13,505 nucleotides of DNA from JBLNDG01 sp050261415 (GCA_050261415.1 JBLNDG010000041.1:1-13505); one strand, 5' to 3'; positions 1-7,133 are shown, numbered from the stretch's first letter. Numbers and translations are program-made. Notes: generated from the sequence alone by a model not told the origin.

Positions 1-108
1 CAGGGCTGACAAACCATATGGGAGATGCGTGTTGTCAAGGGCGTGACCGGGATGATAGTATTTCCTCAATTCCAGGATGTGGTCTATTCTTTTTTTCCCT
101 ACAGTAAA
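1..108 (-). other. Possible 5' fragment of a leftward gene running off the window
   Basis: No complete gene is present here. On the minus strand an open frame runs from about 111 to the window edge and reads as plausible protein (for example RIDHILELRKYYHPGHALDN), with few rare-looking codons. No ATG or GTG lies between the upstream in-frame stops near 115-120 and this stretch, and the only TTG (about codon 16) has no good ribosome binding site. It may be a gene start with an unusual initiation codon, a decayed gene remnant, or chance. I do not recognise the peptide. The plus-strand frames are short and close quickly. Confidence 0.2.
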
Positions 109-136
109 TTGACGCTATCAAACATAACAATATACT
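109..136 (+). promoter_or_regulatory. Sigma-A promoter P1 of rpsT
   Basis: A -35 box TTGACG (109-114) is separated by 16 bp from the -10 box TATACT (131-136). Both match the vegetative consensus well and point at rpsT. Confidence 0.65.
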
Positions 137-164
137 TGCATTTTTATATTCAATATGGTAGAAT
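136..164 (+). promoter_or_regulatory. Sigma-A promoter P2 of rpsT, extended -10
   Basis: TTGCAT (136-141), a 17-bp spacer and TAGAAT (159-164), with TGG directly before the -10 box giving an extended -10. Its -35 box shares base 136 with the -10 box of P1, so the two promoters are tandem and abutting. Transcripts from P2 would have a short leader of about 30 bases before rpsT. Confidence 0.65.
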
Positions 165-201
165 ACCTTTTGTCAATTGAATTTTGAAGGAGGTGAAGGT
201 T

Positions 202-465
202 TTGGCTAATATAAAATCCGCTTTGAAAAGAATAAAGGTAACAAAATTCAAGACAAGAAGAAATAAAATGATAGTTTCCTCCTTGAAAACTTCAATAAGA
301 AAGTTCGAAGAGTCTGTAAAGGCCGGAAATCTTGATGAAGCAAAGGCATTGTATCAGAAAGCAACAACAATGATTGACAAAGCAGCAGCAAAAGGTACAA
401 TACATAAGAATACAGCAGCAAGGAAGAAATCCAGGCTGGCAAAGAAAATGAAACCAGCAGTATAA
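202..465 (+). CDS. rpsT: Small ribosomal subunit protein bS20
   Basis: Encodes ribosomal protein S20, which binds 16S rRNA in the body of the 30S subunit. The product is 87 residues, the usual family length, rich in Lys/Arg/Ala, and begins with the signature ANIKSALKRIK after the initiator. The C-terminal part (TIHKNTAARKKSRLAKK) is the other conserved block. The start is the TTG at 202: it gives the canonical N-terminus and lies 6 bases after an AGGAGGTG ribosome binding site (188-195). The longer frame from 184 would run through that binding site. A TTG start is also known for rpsT in Escherichia coli, where it takes part in autogenous control; whether this holds here is inference. Two tandem promoters precede it and a strong hairpin terminator follows. 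It converges on holA, the common Firmicute arrangement. Confidence 0.96.
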   Translation: MANIKSALKRIKVTKFKTRRNKMIVSSLKTSIRKFEESVKAGNLDEAKALYQKATTMIDKAAAKGTIHKNTAARKKSRLAKKMKPAV

Positions 466-473
466 TTAGATTT

Positions 474-508
474 AAAAAACCTTGATTAGTCAGGGTTTTT
501 TACTTTTT
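474..508. terminator. Bidirectional intrinsic terminator between rpsT and holA
   Basis: A 12-bp stem (474-485 with 490-501, one G-T pair) closes a TTAG loop. The stem is A-rich on the left and T-rich on the right, so it can end transcription from rpsT rightward and from holA leftward. Confidence 0.85.
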
Positions 509-522
509 TGCCTTGCACTTCC

Positions 523-1569
523 TTATTCAAAAAGTGTCACCAAAAGCATTTCCATTGAAAGGCGTTCTCCCATTTTGCCGGATTTTATATTCATCTCCGC
601 TTCAATGCATTTGCTGAAAGCAGCTTTGAGTACTGCACCTTTTAAAGCTGCACTGTATTTGATACACAGCTTTACAGTGTATTCATGTATTTTCAGCTTT
701 TCAGCTATACTTCTGCTTTCATATTTTTTACTATGCAGTTCCGATACCTCCAGCATATTTTTTATTTGTTTCGACAGCAGCGCCAGCACTCCAAACGTTG
801 ATTCCCCCTCAAGGAGCAGATCGTTGTATACCTTGAGGCTCCGGGAAACGTCCTTCTCCGAGCAGGCATTTATCAGCTTGAAAATATCGTGCTCTATGTT
901 TTTGGGAGTTACTGCGTCTATATGGCTGACAGCTACATTTTCAGAATCTCCCATGAAGCCTGTAAGCTTATTGATCACGTTTTCAACGTCATATAAGGTC
1001 TTGTCTCCGCTTTTATCAATGTAGCCGGTTGCATTAATAAAGTAATCCAGTTCCCTTGGTCCGATTTTCTTTCCGCTCTTCCCAAGAACGTTTCTGATCC
1101 ATGCGGCCAGTTCCTCTCTCTCCACCCTGTCGAATTCATATACTGCGCCGCACTTTTTTATTTCATTTACAATTTTCTTTCTTTTATCAATGCTGCCGTA
1201 GGATAGAAATACCAGACAGGCAGTTTCCGGTACATTGTTCACCACTTCATTGAAATCCTGGGCTTCTCCGCCTGAAGGCAACTGCTCCTCACCATCGCCC
1301 TTGGCTGTCTTCAACAATTTTAAATCCCTTACAACTACAAGCCTCTTTTCCGTACCAAAAGGGAAAGTTTCACAGGCAGCTGCCAATTCATGGGCTTTAA
1401 CCTGCTCACCTTCCATGATAGTATAATTGAGCTCGGGGAAGGAGGTTACAACCGCGTTTTTCAAGTTCTCCCAGCCCTTGTCTATTAGGTAAGTCTCACT
1501 GCCATATATAATATATACATTTTTTATACTTCCGTTTTTTATATCACTCATAAGCTGTCTGTAACTCAT
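523..1569 (-). CDS. holA: DNA polymerase III subunit delta
   Basis: The delta subunit of the clamp-loader complex opens the beta sliding clamp at the replication fork. The product is about 348 residues from the chosen start, normal for the Firmicute (YqeN) form. The N-terminus MSYRQLMSDIKNGSIKNVYI followed by IYGSETYLI is the family hallmark. The middle (ERLVVVRDLKLL, ACLVFLSYGSIDKRKKIV, VERE) and the C-terminal helical collar (FKLINACSEKDVSRSLKVYNDLL; GVLALLSKQIKNMLEVSEL) also fit. The start chosen is ATG 1569, preceded by GGTGA, because it matches the usual N-terminus. A TTG at 1605 with GGGAAGG upstream would add 12 residues and cannot be excluded. It lies downstream of comEC on the same strand but has its own promoter in the gap. 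Confidence 0.93.
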   Translation of the reverse strand: MSYRQLMSDIKNGSIKNVYIIYGSETYLIDKGWENLKNAVVTSFPELNYTIMEGEQVKAHELAAACETFPFGTEKRLVVVRDLKLLKTAKGDGEEQLPSGGEAQDFNEVVNNVPETACLVFLSYGSIDKRKKIVNEIKKCGAVYEFDRVEREELAAWIRNVLGKSGKKIGPRELDYFINATGYIDKSGDKTLYDVENVINKLTGFMGDSENVAVSHIDAVTPKNIEHDIFKLINACSEKDVSRSLKVYNDLLLEGESTFGVLALLSKQIKNMLEVSELHSKKYESRSIAEKLKIHEYTVKLCIKYSAALKGAVLKAAFSKCIEAEMNIKSGKMGERLSMEMLLVTLFE

Positions 1570-1640
1570 ACTCATCACCATGCTGATCCTGGCTGCCATC
1601 TGCAACAGGATACCTTCCCTTCGAAATTGTCCTGTATAAA

Positions 1641-1668
1641 ATTATAATATATGTATTGATAAAATCAA
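1641..1668 (-). promoter_or_regulatory. Sigma-A promoter of holA
   Basis: On the minus strand TTGATT (1668-1663), 16-bp spacer, perfect TATAAT (1646-1641). It lies in the 120-base comEC-holA gap about 70 bases before the holA start, so holA need not depend on comEC transcription. Confidence 0.6.
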
Positions 1669-1725
1669 AGACCTTATCAGATCCTTCATTTTATATAAAT
1701 AATGGGCAATGGGCTTTAGCTGATG

Positions 1726-4101
1726 CTACTGTTTCACTGTCTCAACCTTCATCCTTGACCCGTCGGTAGTAATCACTACCGCGCCGGATTTATCCGTCCT
1801 GTACACATTCCCGCTGTTTTTACCTAACCGTTCAAGAGCCTGTGGTGACGGATGCCCGAAGTTGTTCCTGCCCACCGATATTATACTTACCACAGGTGTT
1901 GCTGTCTTAAGGAATTCCTCTGTTGATGAATTTGCACTCCCATGGTGTGGGACCTTCAGCACATCTGAGTTTACGGAAGCTCTCAGGAGTTTTGCCTCTA
2001 CAGCCTTGCCAATGTCTCCGGCATACAGCAGCCTAAAGTTTTTGTACACCAGCCTCCCTACCAGTGAGTTATTGTTTTCATCCGCCTTATCTCCTCCGGA
2101 ATTGCTGCCTTCCGGAAAAAGAAAATCAATTCTTCCTTCCTTGCAAAGCCTAATAGAATCTCCATTCCCCATTTTATATATCTTTACACCTTTTTCCCTG
2201 CAAAGTTCTAAAAGCAATTCACTGTTCGGCGATACATTGCCGGGACTTGCAGAGACCTTTGGTATTATTAGATTTTTAACATCATAGACCTTCAGGACAC
2301 TTATCAGCCCCTCCATATGGTCATCATGGAAGTGTGATACTATCACAGTATCGATTTTCCATATCCCCTGATGGAGCAAAGCCGGCAAGGTAACTTTTCC
2401 GCCTACATCATAATAGTAGTCTGTATTTCTCGCTGTACCTCCTCCATCTATCAGTACAGCTTTTTTATCCGGAGTTATGATGCACGAGCTGTCCCCCTGC
2501 CCTACATCAAAGAATATCACCTTAAGGTCCTTTGACGGCAGGACATATATGAATAGTGCGAGTAAAAACGCCAGTGCGCAGGAAACAGCAATACGTTTCT
2601 TATAAGCCTTGATATAAGAGCTGTCTGTCGCATCGACTATGATAAATACTGCAATATAATAGATGGCATAAAAGTAAATGGGAAGTGAAGGTATGTACAT
2701 TCCCGAGAAGCTTACCGCTGATACTGTCCTTGTTATCTCAGTCAGTAAACCAATAAGATAGTAGTCAACAGAAAAGATGTATAAAGCTATGAATTTGAAG
2801 CAAAGGCCCGTAAGCACCCCTATGAAGCCTGCTATGGTAATTGCAAAAGCTAAAGGCACAGCAACTATATTTATTATTATACTGATAAAGGATATATAAT
2901 TGAAATAATGGATCAAAACCGGAGCAAGTCCCAGCCATACCGAGACAGACAATGCCATTGAATCCCTCACCAGGCCTGGAACCCTTCTTAATTTCCGGTG
3001 CATGGGCTCGTATAGAAAAGCAATGGAATACATTGATGCAAAGGATATCATACAACCGGGGTCATGCACTGCGAGGGGCTTAAAAACCAAAATAAGCAAC
3101 GCAGCAAAAGAAACCGATGATAATAAATTATACCTGTGCCCCGTAATCTTGCCTGCGAGAAGGACGAGAAGCATAATCATCGCTCTTACCGAGGGAAGGG
3201 GCGCACCAATCAGAAGTATATAATACAATATAACAATAACAGTAATGATACCCTCGGTTTTTTTTGAAAGCTTAAAAGGCCTTAGAGCATAAGTCACCAG
3301 CAGCATCAAAAAACCGACGTGCAGCCCCGAAACCGACAGTATATGGGATAAACCGGACTTAACATAACCATTCCTGGTTTCTTCATCAATATCAGCTTTG
3401 TCACCTGTTATTATACCAACCAAAATAGAGGCTTCTTCATTTGGAAGGGCTGTATTAATTGTATCCCTGACCTTATCCTTTGAAAGATGCAAAACCCTTG
3501 CCAACATATTGCCTGCATCACTTTTAAGCAGATAGAAGCTCTCCGATGTGATTATCTTGTTTATTCCCTTGCTCTTATAATACATCCTGTAATCAAAATC
3601 CCCGGGATTCCTTCGTGTTGCAATATCCTCGCACCGGCCCGAGACCTTTACCAGATCACCGTATTTTAATCTGCTTTGTCCCCTCAGCCTAAAAAAAACC
3701 TTGTCCCTGAAGTTGTAAACCTTTTCTTCCAAAACCACTGACCTGCACCGTGCGGTGTACTGCACATACGAACCTCTGTCAACAGGGTCATCTATAATAA
3801 TGCATTCATAGACAGCATCTCTGCCGGACAGAGCGTCAAGCCCGCTTCCGAGTCCTACTGCCAGCCTGTAGTCCAACACCCCTGATAAAAATACTATAAG
3901 CAGGATTGCCGTTTTTAAGCCTGAACTGCTTCTCCTGTTTATAAATACTACTGTCATTGCTAAAAGGAAACCGCAGGCTATAATAGCCATACCAGGGTGA
4001 AACATGCTCGATACCAGTATTCCGAAGAAAAAAGCGAAGGCGAGATATGTGATTTCGTGCCTTCCATGTTCAGTTTTTATGTTTATGCCTACATCAGCCA
4101 T
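1726..4101 (-). CDS. comEC: DNA internalization-related competence protein ComEC/Rec2
   Basis: A polytopic membrane protein that forms the channel for uptake of single-stranded DNA in natural transformation. At 791 residues it is full length with the standard three parts. An N-terminal DUF4131-type region with membrane segments and a soluble OB-like part covers about 20-190. The Competence domain (about 225-490) has many hydrophobic helices and the conserved HILSVSGLHV at 253-262. A C-terminal metallo-beta-lactamase domain (about 525-790) carries DVGQGDS (532-538), DGGG (552-555), the metal-binding SHFHDDH (589-595), AGD (694-696) and PHHGS (718-722). The catalytic residues look intact. ATG 4101 is preceded by GGAG. 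It sits upstream of holA as in many Firmicutes. Spore-forming clostridia often keep comEC without demonstrated competence, and no other com gene is visible here. Confidence 0.95.
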   Translation of the reverse strand: MADVGINIKTEHGRHEITYLAFAFFFGILVSSMFHPGMAIIACGFLLAMTVVFINRRSSSGLKTAILLIVFLSGVLDYRLAVGLGSGLDALSGRDAVYECIIIDDPVDRGSYVQYTARCRSVVLEEKVYNFRDKVFFRLRGQSRLKYGDLVKVSGRCEDIATRRNPGDFDYRMYYKSKGINKIITSESFYLLKSDAGNMLARVLHLSKDKVRDTINTALPNEEASILVGIITGDKADIDEETRNGYVKSGLSHILSVSGLHVGFLMLLVTYALRPFKLSKKTEGIITVIVILYYILLIGAPLPSVRAMIMLLVLLAGKITGHRYNLLSSVSFAALLILVFKPLAVHDPGCMISFASMYSIAFLYEPMHRKLRRVPGLVRDSMALSVSVWLGLAPVLIHYFNYISFISIIINIVAVPLAFAITIAGFIGVLTGLCFKFIALYIFSVDYYLIGLLTEITRTVSAVSFSGMYIPSLPIYFYAIYYIAVFIIVDATDSSYIKAYKKRIAVSCALAFLLALFIYVLPSKDLKVIFFDVGQGDSSCIITPDKKAVLIDGGGTARNTDYYYDVGGKVTLPALLHQGIWKIDTVIVSHFHDDHMEGLISVLKVYDVKNLIIPKVSASPGNVSPNSELLLELCREKGVKIYKMGNGDSIRLCKEGRIDFLFPEGSNSGGDKADENNNSLVGRLVYKNFRLLYAGDIGKAVEAKLLRASVNSDVLKVPHHGSANSSTEEFLKTATPVVSIISVGRNNFGHPSPQALERLGKNSGNVYRTDKSGAVVITTDGSRMKVETVKQ

Positions 4102-4306
4102 ATTGCTCCATCCGTTACTGTGATAAGCGGATACTGCCGCATCACTGATTTATTATGCAATATGGTTTCTACTTTTAATTACCATTTTCCTTCTTTTACA
4201 GTAAAATTTTTCATATTATGTTTAACTATGTAAATTAATATTATGCCAATGGACATGTAACGCTTAATGGTAGTGACCAAGCACTGCTTCAAATTCATAT
4301 ATTATA

Positions 4307-4336
4307 TTGAGGTAAGAAATTGCAGCGCATTATAAA
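4307..4336 (+). promoter_or_regulatory. Weak candidate promoter of the small membrane protein gene
   Basis: TTGAGG (4307-4312), 18-bp spacer, TATAAA (4331-4336), about 20 bases before the start at 4357. The match is only fair. The rest of the gap 4102-4306 is AT-rich and shows nothing else I can support. Confidence 0.3.
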
Positions 4337-4356
4337 TTAGTAAAGGAGCTATAGCT

Positions 4357-4601
4357 ATGCCGTCCGAACCAGACCTCTTAAACGTCCAGCAAATTGCTTC
4401 AGTTATCGGAGTTGCGGCGTATATTTTACTTTATATATCGACCCAGCAGTCGAAACAGGAAGAAATACAAAAACTGCTCCAATAACTCCGATCTGGAATA
4501 TAGCCACCGGCGGAATAATTGCTACTATCGGTACTTATATTGTGGCAATCGGAGCTCAGCAAAGGGCGGAAGAACCCAGACCTCCGGTTGCAATTATATA
4601 A
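4357..4601 (+). pseudogene. Small two-helix membrane protein gene interrupted by a -1 frame change
   Basis: The ATG at 4357 follows AAAGGAG with an 8-base spacer. The first frame gives 42 residues beginning MPSEPDLLNVQQIASVIGV, with one membrane helix (about 13-28) and a charged tail, ending at TAA 4483-4485. The next frame (codons starting at 4473) continues without a start codon as TAPITPIWNIATGGIIATIG, contains a second membrane helix, then QQRAEEPRPPV, and ends at TAA 4599-4601. Adding one A to the A-run at 4469-4473 joins them into an 81-residue hairpin membrane protein. The two halves resemble each other (YILLYISTQQSKQEE and YIVAIGAQQRAEE), suggesting an old internal duplication. The cause may be a real mutation, a sequencing error in the homopolymer, or, less likely, programmed -1 slippage on AAA. 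The 3' end overlaps the convergent hydrolase gene by 8 bases. I do not recognise the family. Confidence 0.6.
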
Positions 4602-5331
4602 AATAGCTCCTGTTTTCGCCTGCAATCTCCATTATGCCGCTATAAACCGACGCTGCTTCAGCCATATAATGGTCAAGTCTGACACCCGGGAAAAAATGAG
4701 TAAGCAGCAGCCTTTTTACTCCGGCCTTCGCTGCAATTTCCCCGGCTTCTTTTGCTGTCAAGTGCATAGCTCTTATATATTTATCATCCCGCTCAAGGAG
4801 GCCGGCTTCACACATGAAGAAATCAGCACCCTTTGCAAATTCAACAAGGCCTTCGTTTGGGCTTGTATCACCAGAATAAACAAATTTTCTGGAGTCTTTT
4901 TCTATACACACCGAATAACTCTGGCACCCATGTACCATTTGCTTGAAGCTTATAGTCACATCACCTATTACAAGCTTTTCTTCAGGTACTATGGCTCTTA
5001 TATCAAGAGCTTCCTTGTATCTTAGCCTTTCAAACTCAGCTTCCGGCTCTGACGGCGCATAAACCTTTATAGACTCCTTGAGTTGTCCCTTCATCATCTT
5101 TATATCTGCCGCATATTTAAGTATCATAATATCACTCATATGATCACTGTGGAGGTGTGTAAGTATTATTGCGGAGATCTCTTCTACTTCGATATACTGC
5201 TGCAGCCTGCTTAATACTCCATTGCCGAAGTCCAGAACCAGCTTAACAGTACCACTGTCAATAAGAAATCCCGAGCAGGCTCCATTTGCCTTCGGATATG
5301 GCCCATAGTTTCCCAAGACTGTAAGTTTCAA
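4594..5331 (-). CDS. MBL-fold metallo-hydrolase, RNase Z/ElaC-like
   Basis: A cytoplasmic metallo-beta-lactamase-fold hydrolase, 245 residues. The metal ligands are visible: THLHSDH at 58-64 (H59, H61, D63, H64), H134 in MVHG, D155 in SGDTS and H212 in LTHF. This pattern and length fit stand-alone RNase Z-like hydrolases often annotated only as MBL-fold; the substrate cannot be read from sequence. I placed the start at TTG 5331, because GGGAGG lies just upstream and the product then begins MKLTVLGNYGPYP, typical for the family. The ATG at 5346 would place this ribosome binding site inside the gene and has none of its own. A possible promoter (TTGGTA, 16 bp, TATAAA) lies immediately upstream. 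It is a single gene, not obviously co-transcribed with the holin-like gene, whose terminator lies between them. Confidence 0.85.
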   Translation of the reverse strand: MKLTVLGNYGPYPKANGACSGFLIDSGTVKLVLDFGNGVLSRLQQYIEVEEISAIILTHLHSDHMSDIMILKYAADIKMMKGQLKESIKVYAPSEPEAEFERLRYKEALDIRAIVPEEKLVIGDVTISFKQMVHGCQSYSVCIEKDSRKFVYSGDTSPNEGLVEFAKGADFFMCEAGLLERDDKYIRAMHLTAKEAGEIAAKAGVKRLLLTHFFPGVRLDHYMAEAASVYSGIMEIAGENRSYFI

Positions 5332-5434
5332 TCCAATCCCTCCCATTGAGCGTTTATAGCCTGTGAAATCAAAATACCAATGGCTTTAAGGTAATTTTAT
5401 GTTAAAAAGTGTTAATTTTCAATAAAAATAAAAT

Positions 5435-5458
5435 AAATAGCTGCACGAGCAGCTATTT
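5435..5458 (-). terminator. Intrinsic terminator of the YvlD-like gene
   Basis: A perfect 10-bp stem (5435-5444 with 5449-5458) closes an ACGA loop. It lies directly after the stop of the leftward gene, and the minus-strand sequence beyond it is T-rich. Confidence 0.75.
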
Positions 5459-5461
5459 AAA

Positions 5462-5845
5462 CTACATGAATCTTGTCGGTATGACCGAATCAATGAGCCC
5501 TATGACGACTGCACCTATTACTGCTCCAAGCAAGCTTACCTCCATACCTGGAACGAGGTATTGTGCGAAATAGATAACGGCTGCTGATACAAGAAAGCCT
5601 GTTATACCTCTTCCAAAAGGAGATACATCAAACTTGAACAGTTTTTCAATGAGATAATCGGCTGCAGAAATGACAAGAGCTGCTATCAATGCTGTTACAA
5701 ATCCTCCCCGCATCCGGAATCCCGGTACAAAAAATGCAGTAACCATAAGTACCAGAGCAGCTACTGCGAACCTAACAATAAAACCGATTATACCTGATCC
5801 TGTCGTTCTCCTTTGATCATCATGATCAGTCGTAGTGTTTCCCAT
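5462..5845 (-). CDS. Phage holin family 4-like (YvlD-type) membrane protein
   Basis: A 127-residue integral membrane protein resembling the Phage_holin_4_2/YvlD family (PF04020). After a short polar N-terminus (GNTTTDHDDQRRTTG) come four hydrophobic segments: FIVRFAVAALVLMVTAFFVP, FVTALIAALVISAADYLI, GITGFLVSAAVIYFAQYLVP and LLGAVIGAVVIGLIDSVIP. The repeated pattern of helix followed by GF or VPG is typical. Despite the name these are widespread chromosomal proteins without a proven holin function; YvlD lies in a cell-envelope stress operon in Bacillus subtilis. ATG 5845 is chosen because AGGAGGTGA lies 6 bases upstream; a frame from 5854 would start inside that site. It has its own terminator and appears monocistronic. 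Confidence 0.82.
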   Translation of the reverse strand: MGNTTTDHDDQRRTTGSGIIGFIVRFAVAALVLMVTAFFVPGFRMRGGFVTALIAALVISAADYLIEKLFKFDVSPFGRGITGFLVSAAVIYFAQYLVPGMEVSLLGAVIGAVVIGLIDSVIPTRFM

Positions 5846-6008
5846 GCAAATCACCTCCTGAGCTTAATTTAACCTCAGCAGGATGATAATATACTACCAT
5901 TAATTTGAATACATGCTTGCAAAAAAGCTTTAGATAAAAAGTATCTATATATTTAGCACTAAACATTTTACATTGAATTCAAGATGTGTGAAATATATTG
6001 CTTAATTC

Positions 6009-6117
6009 ATATAACGCATTAAAATTCTTATATTGTGTCAAGCAAACAGCCCTGCGAAGCTGGTTCGACCCCGGGATGTTTGCGAAGGTAGAATGTAATA
6101 GAATTTATGCGTTATAT
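6009..6117. repeat. Nested imperfect inverted repeat at the 3' end of the VTT gene
   Basis: ATATAACGCAT (6009-6019) pairs perfectly with ATGCGTTATAT (6107-6117). After a two-base bulge AAATTCT (6022-6028) pairs with AGAATTT (6100-6106). Inside lies a second stem, GCAAACA (6042-6048) with TGTTTGC (6077-6083), enclosing a GC-rich stretch with CCC/GGG and GGT/ACC pairs. The right arm contains the stop codon of the VTT gene. It could be a miniature mobile element, a structured RNA, or an elaborate 3' end. I see no transposase. Confidence 0.5.
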
Positions 6118-6792
6118 ATACTGAATTTTATTTTTTGTTGAAGTTATTGTTTTTGCGCCGAAAAAATTTTTGTATAAAACAGGGGTAATTGCAAAAACTG
6201 CAGCCAATACAAGTGAAAGCACAATTTTCCTGAACGAAAGCGACATCATTGAATTTCCAAAATATACATAAATAAATACTCCCGGTATTGAACCTACAAC
6301 AGTGCCCAGGATATAATTTAACAATCCTACCTTCGACAATCCGGAAATGCAGGACACTACATCATATGGAAGTATTGGAACCACCCGCATCAGAAAGACA
6401 CTGTAAAAGCCATTATTGGAAAAAAGCTTATCCACATTTTTAAACCTATTTCCTATTATATGCTCTGTCCACCGGTTTCCCAGCAGTCTTGCCAAATAAA
6501 ATGTCAGGATAGAGCCTGCTGAAAGGCTGACAAGAGTAATTGCCGCGCCCAGCAGGGATCCGAACAGAATCCCCCCCGATACCGAGAACAATCCACAGGG
6601 CACGGCAAGCAAACCTCTTGCAATGCATAACGCCATAAAAACCAGCGGAGTATGTCTGGCAAAACCCCTTAGAAAAAACTTTAAATCATTTATACTTATG
6701 CTTCTGAAATTCTTGTAAACAATAAATATGGTAACAAACAAAAACAGAAGCAGCAAAAAAATTGCTCTCTTGATTAAGACTTCCCTTTTCAT
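6112..6792 (-). CDS. VTT-domain (TVP38/TMEM64, DedA-like) membrane protein
   Basis: A 226-residue polytopic membrane protein of the VTT/SNARE-associated group (PF09335). After an N-terminal helix (about 10-27) the domain has the characteristic glycine-rich re-entrant block SGGILFGSLLGAAITLVS with ITLVSLSAGSILTFYLARLLG. The second signature, FLMRVVPILPYDVVSCISGL, has the conserved R and P residues, and two C-terminal helices follow. Related proteins are implicated in lipid scrambling or membrane homeostasis; which applies here cannot be told. Translation likely begins at ATG 6792. Its ribosome binding site AGGAG (6809-6805) is better spaced for an earlier ATG at 6800, which opens a three-codon frame ending at TGA that overlaps the 6792 start (ATGA). 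The stop codon lies within the inverted repeat 6009-6117. Confidence 0.87.
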   Translation of the reverse strand: MKREVLIKRAIFLLLLFLFVTIFIVYKNFRSISINDLKFFLRGFARHTPLVFMALCIARGLLAVPCGLFSVSGGILFGSLLGAAITLVSLSAGSILTFYLARLLGNRWTEHIIGNRFKNVDKLFSNNGFYSVFLMRVVPILPYDVVSCISGLSKVGLLNYILGTVVGSIPGVFIYVYFGNSMMSLSFRKIVLSLVLAAVFAITPVLYKNFFGAKTITSTKNKIQYI

Positions 6793-6800
6793 CGGTTCAT
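6789..6800 (-). other. Three-codon upstream minicistron overlapping the VTT start
   Basis: On the minus strand ATG AAC CGA TGA starts 4 bases after AGGAG and ends in a TGA that overlaps the ATG of the VTT gene. Ribosomes could initiate here, stop after three codons and restart, or could use the main ATG directly from the same binding site at a 12-base spacing. Confidence 0.35.
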
Positions 6801-6872
6801 TTTGCTCCTGTAATCAATATGCTTTTATAACTTTTCCTGCCTAGTTATATAATAGCCCTGGCAAATTACATT

Positions 6873-7133
6873 TTATACACGCCTGTCGTTTTTTGACCTT
6901 AACTGCTGCATTGTATTCTTTGTACCTGAATAAAGCCCTGATGCTGTAAGTCCATAGACTATACCCTTGAAAATCCCGCTTCTGATGTCGTTCGGATCGA
7001 TAAAGAAAATTCCTATTAAAATTCCGAGCACAACTGCTGCAATAGCTGAGAATTTCTTTGGAAAGCCTAATCCCTTAGCAAGCTCTACTATTGCCAGTAT
7101 TACGGGCACGACTATTGTCTCGTTATATTGCAT
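6873..7133 (-). CDS. Small holin-like two-helix membrane protein
   Basis: An 86-residue protein, MQYNETIVVPVILAIVELAK onward, with hydrophobic segments at about 6-20 and 26-42, a conserved-looking FFIDPNDIRSGIFKGIVYGL stretch, GLTASGLYSG and a charged C-terminal tail. This resembles the short holins of Listeria phage A118 type (Phage_holin_5_2-like), where a C-terminal G-x-x-GLY/F motif follows the last helix. ATG 7133 is selected since AAAGGAGG lies upstream; the longer frame from 7175 covers that site. No lysin or other phage gene is nearby, so a lytic role is doubtful. It lies upstream of the VTT gene on the same strand with an 80-base gap and is divergent from the editing-protein gene. 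Confidence 0.65.
   Translation of the reverse strand: MQYNETIVVPVILAIVELAKGLGFPKKFSAIAAVVLGILIGIFFIDPNDIRSGIFKGIVYGLTASGLYSGTKNTMQQLRSKNDRRV

Noticed and set aside
482..1024. Long plus-strand open frame of 180 codons opposite holA
   Set aside because: It is antisense to a well-conserved gene, begins inside the terminator, and its protein is Ser/Phe/Leu-rich with no family features.
4469..4485. Programmed -1 frameshift site in the small membrane gene
   Set aside because: The A5 run allows slippage on AAA, but the classical X-XXY-YYZ heptamer is absent and I see no clear stimulatory structure; a lost base or sequencing error is simpler.
4394..4606. Plus-strand open frame of 70 codons in the comEC-hydrolase gap
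   Set aside because: It lies in the third frame over the split small membrane gene, has no ribosome binding site, and its composition (Arg/Asn/Tyr/Cys-rich) is not protein-like.
5855..5877. Hairpin sequestering the ribosome binding site of the YvlD-like gene
   Set aside because: CTGAG/CTCAG next to AGGAGG gives just 5 bp with an AT loop, and the binding site itself stays unpaired.
6042..6083. A complete tRNA gene in the inverted repeat core
   Set aside because: There is a T-arm-like and acceptor-like stem but no D-arm, anticodon arm or CCA, and the spacing is wrong.
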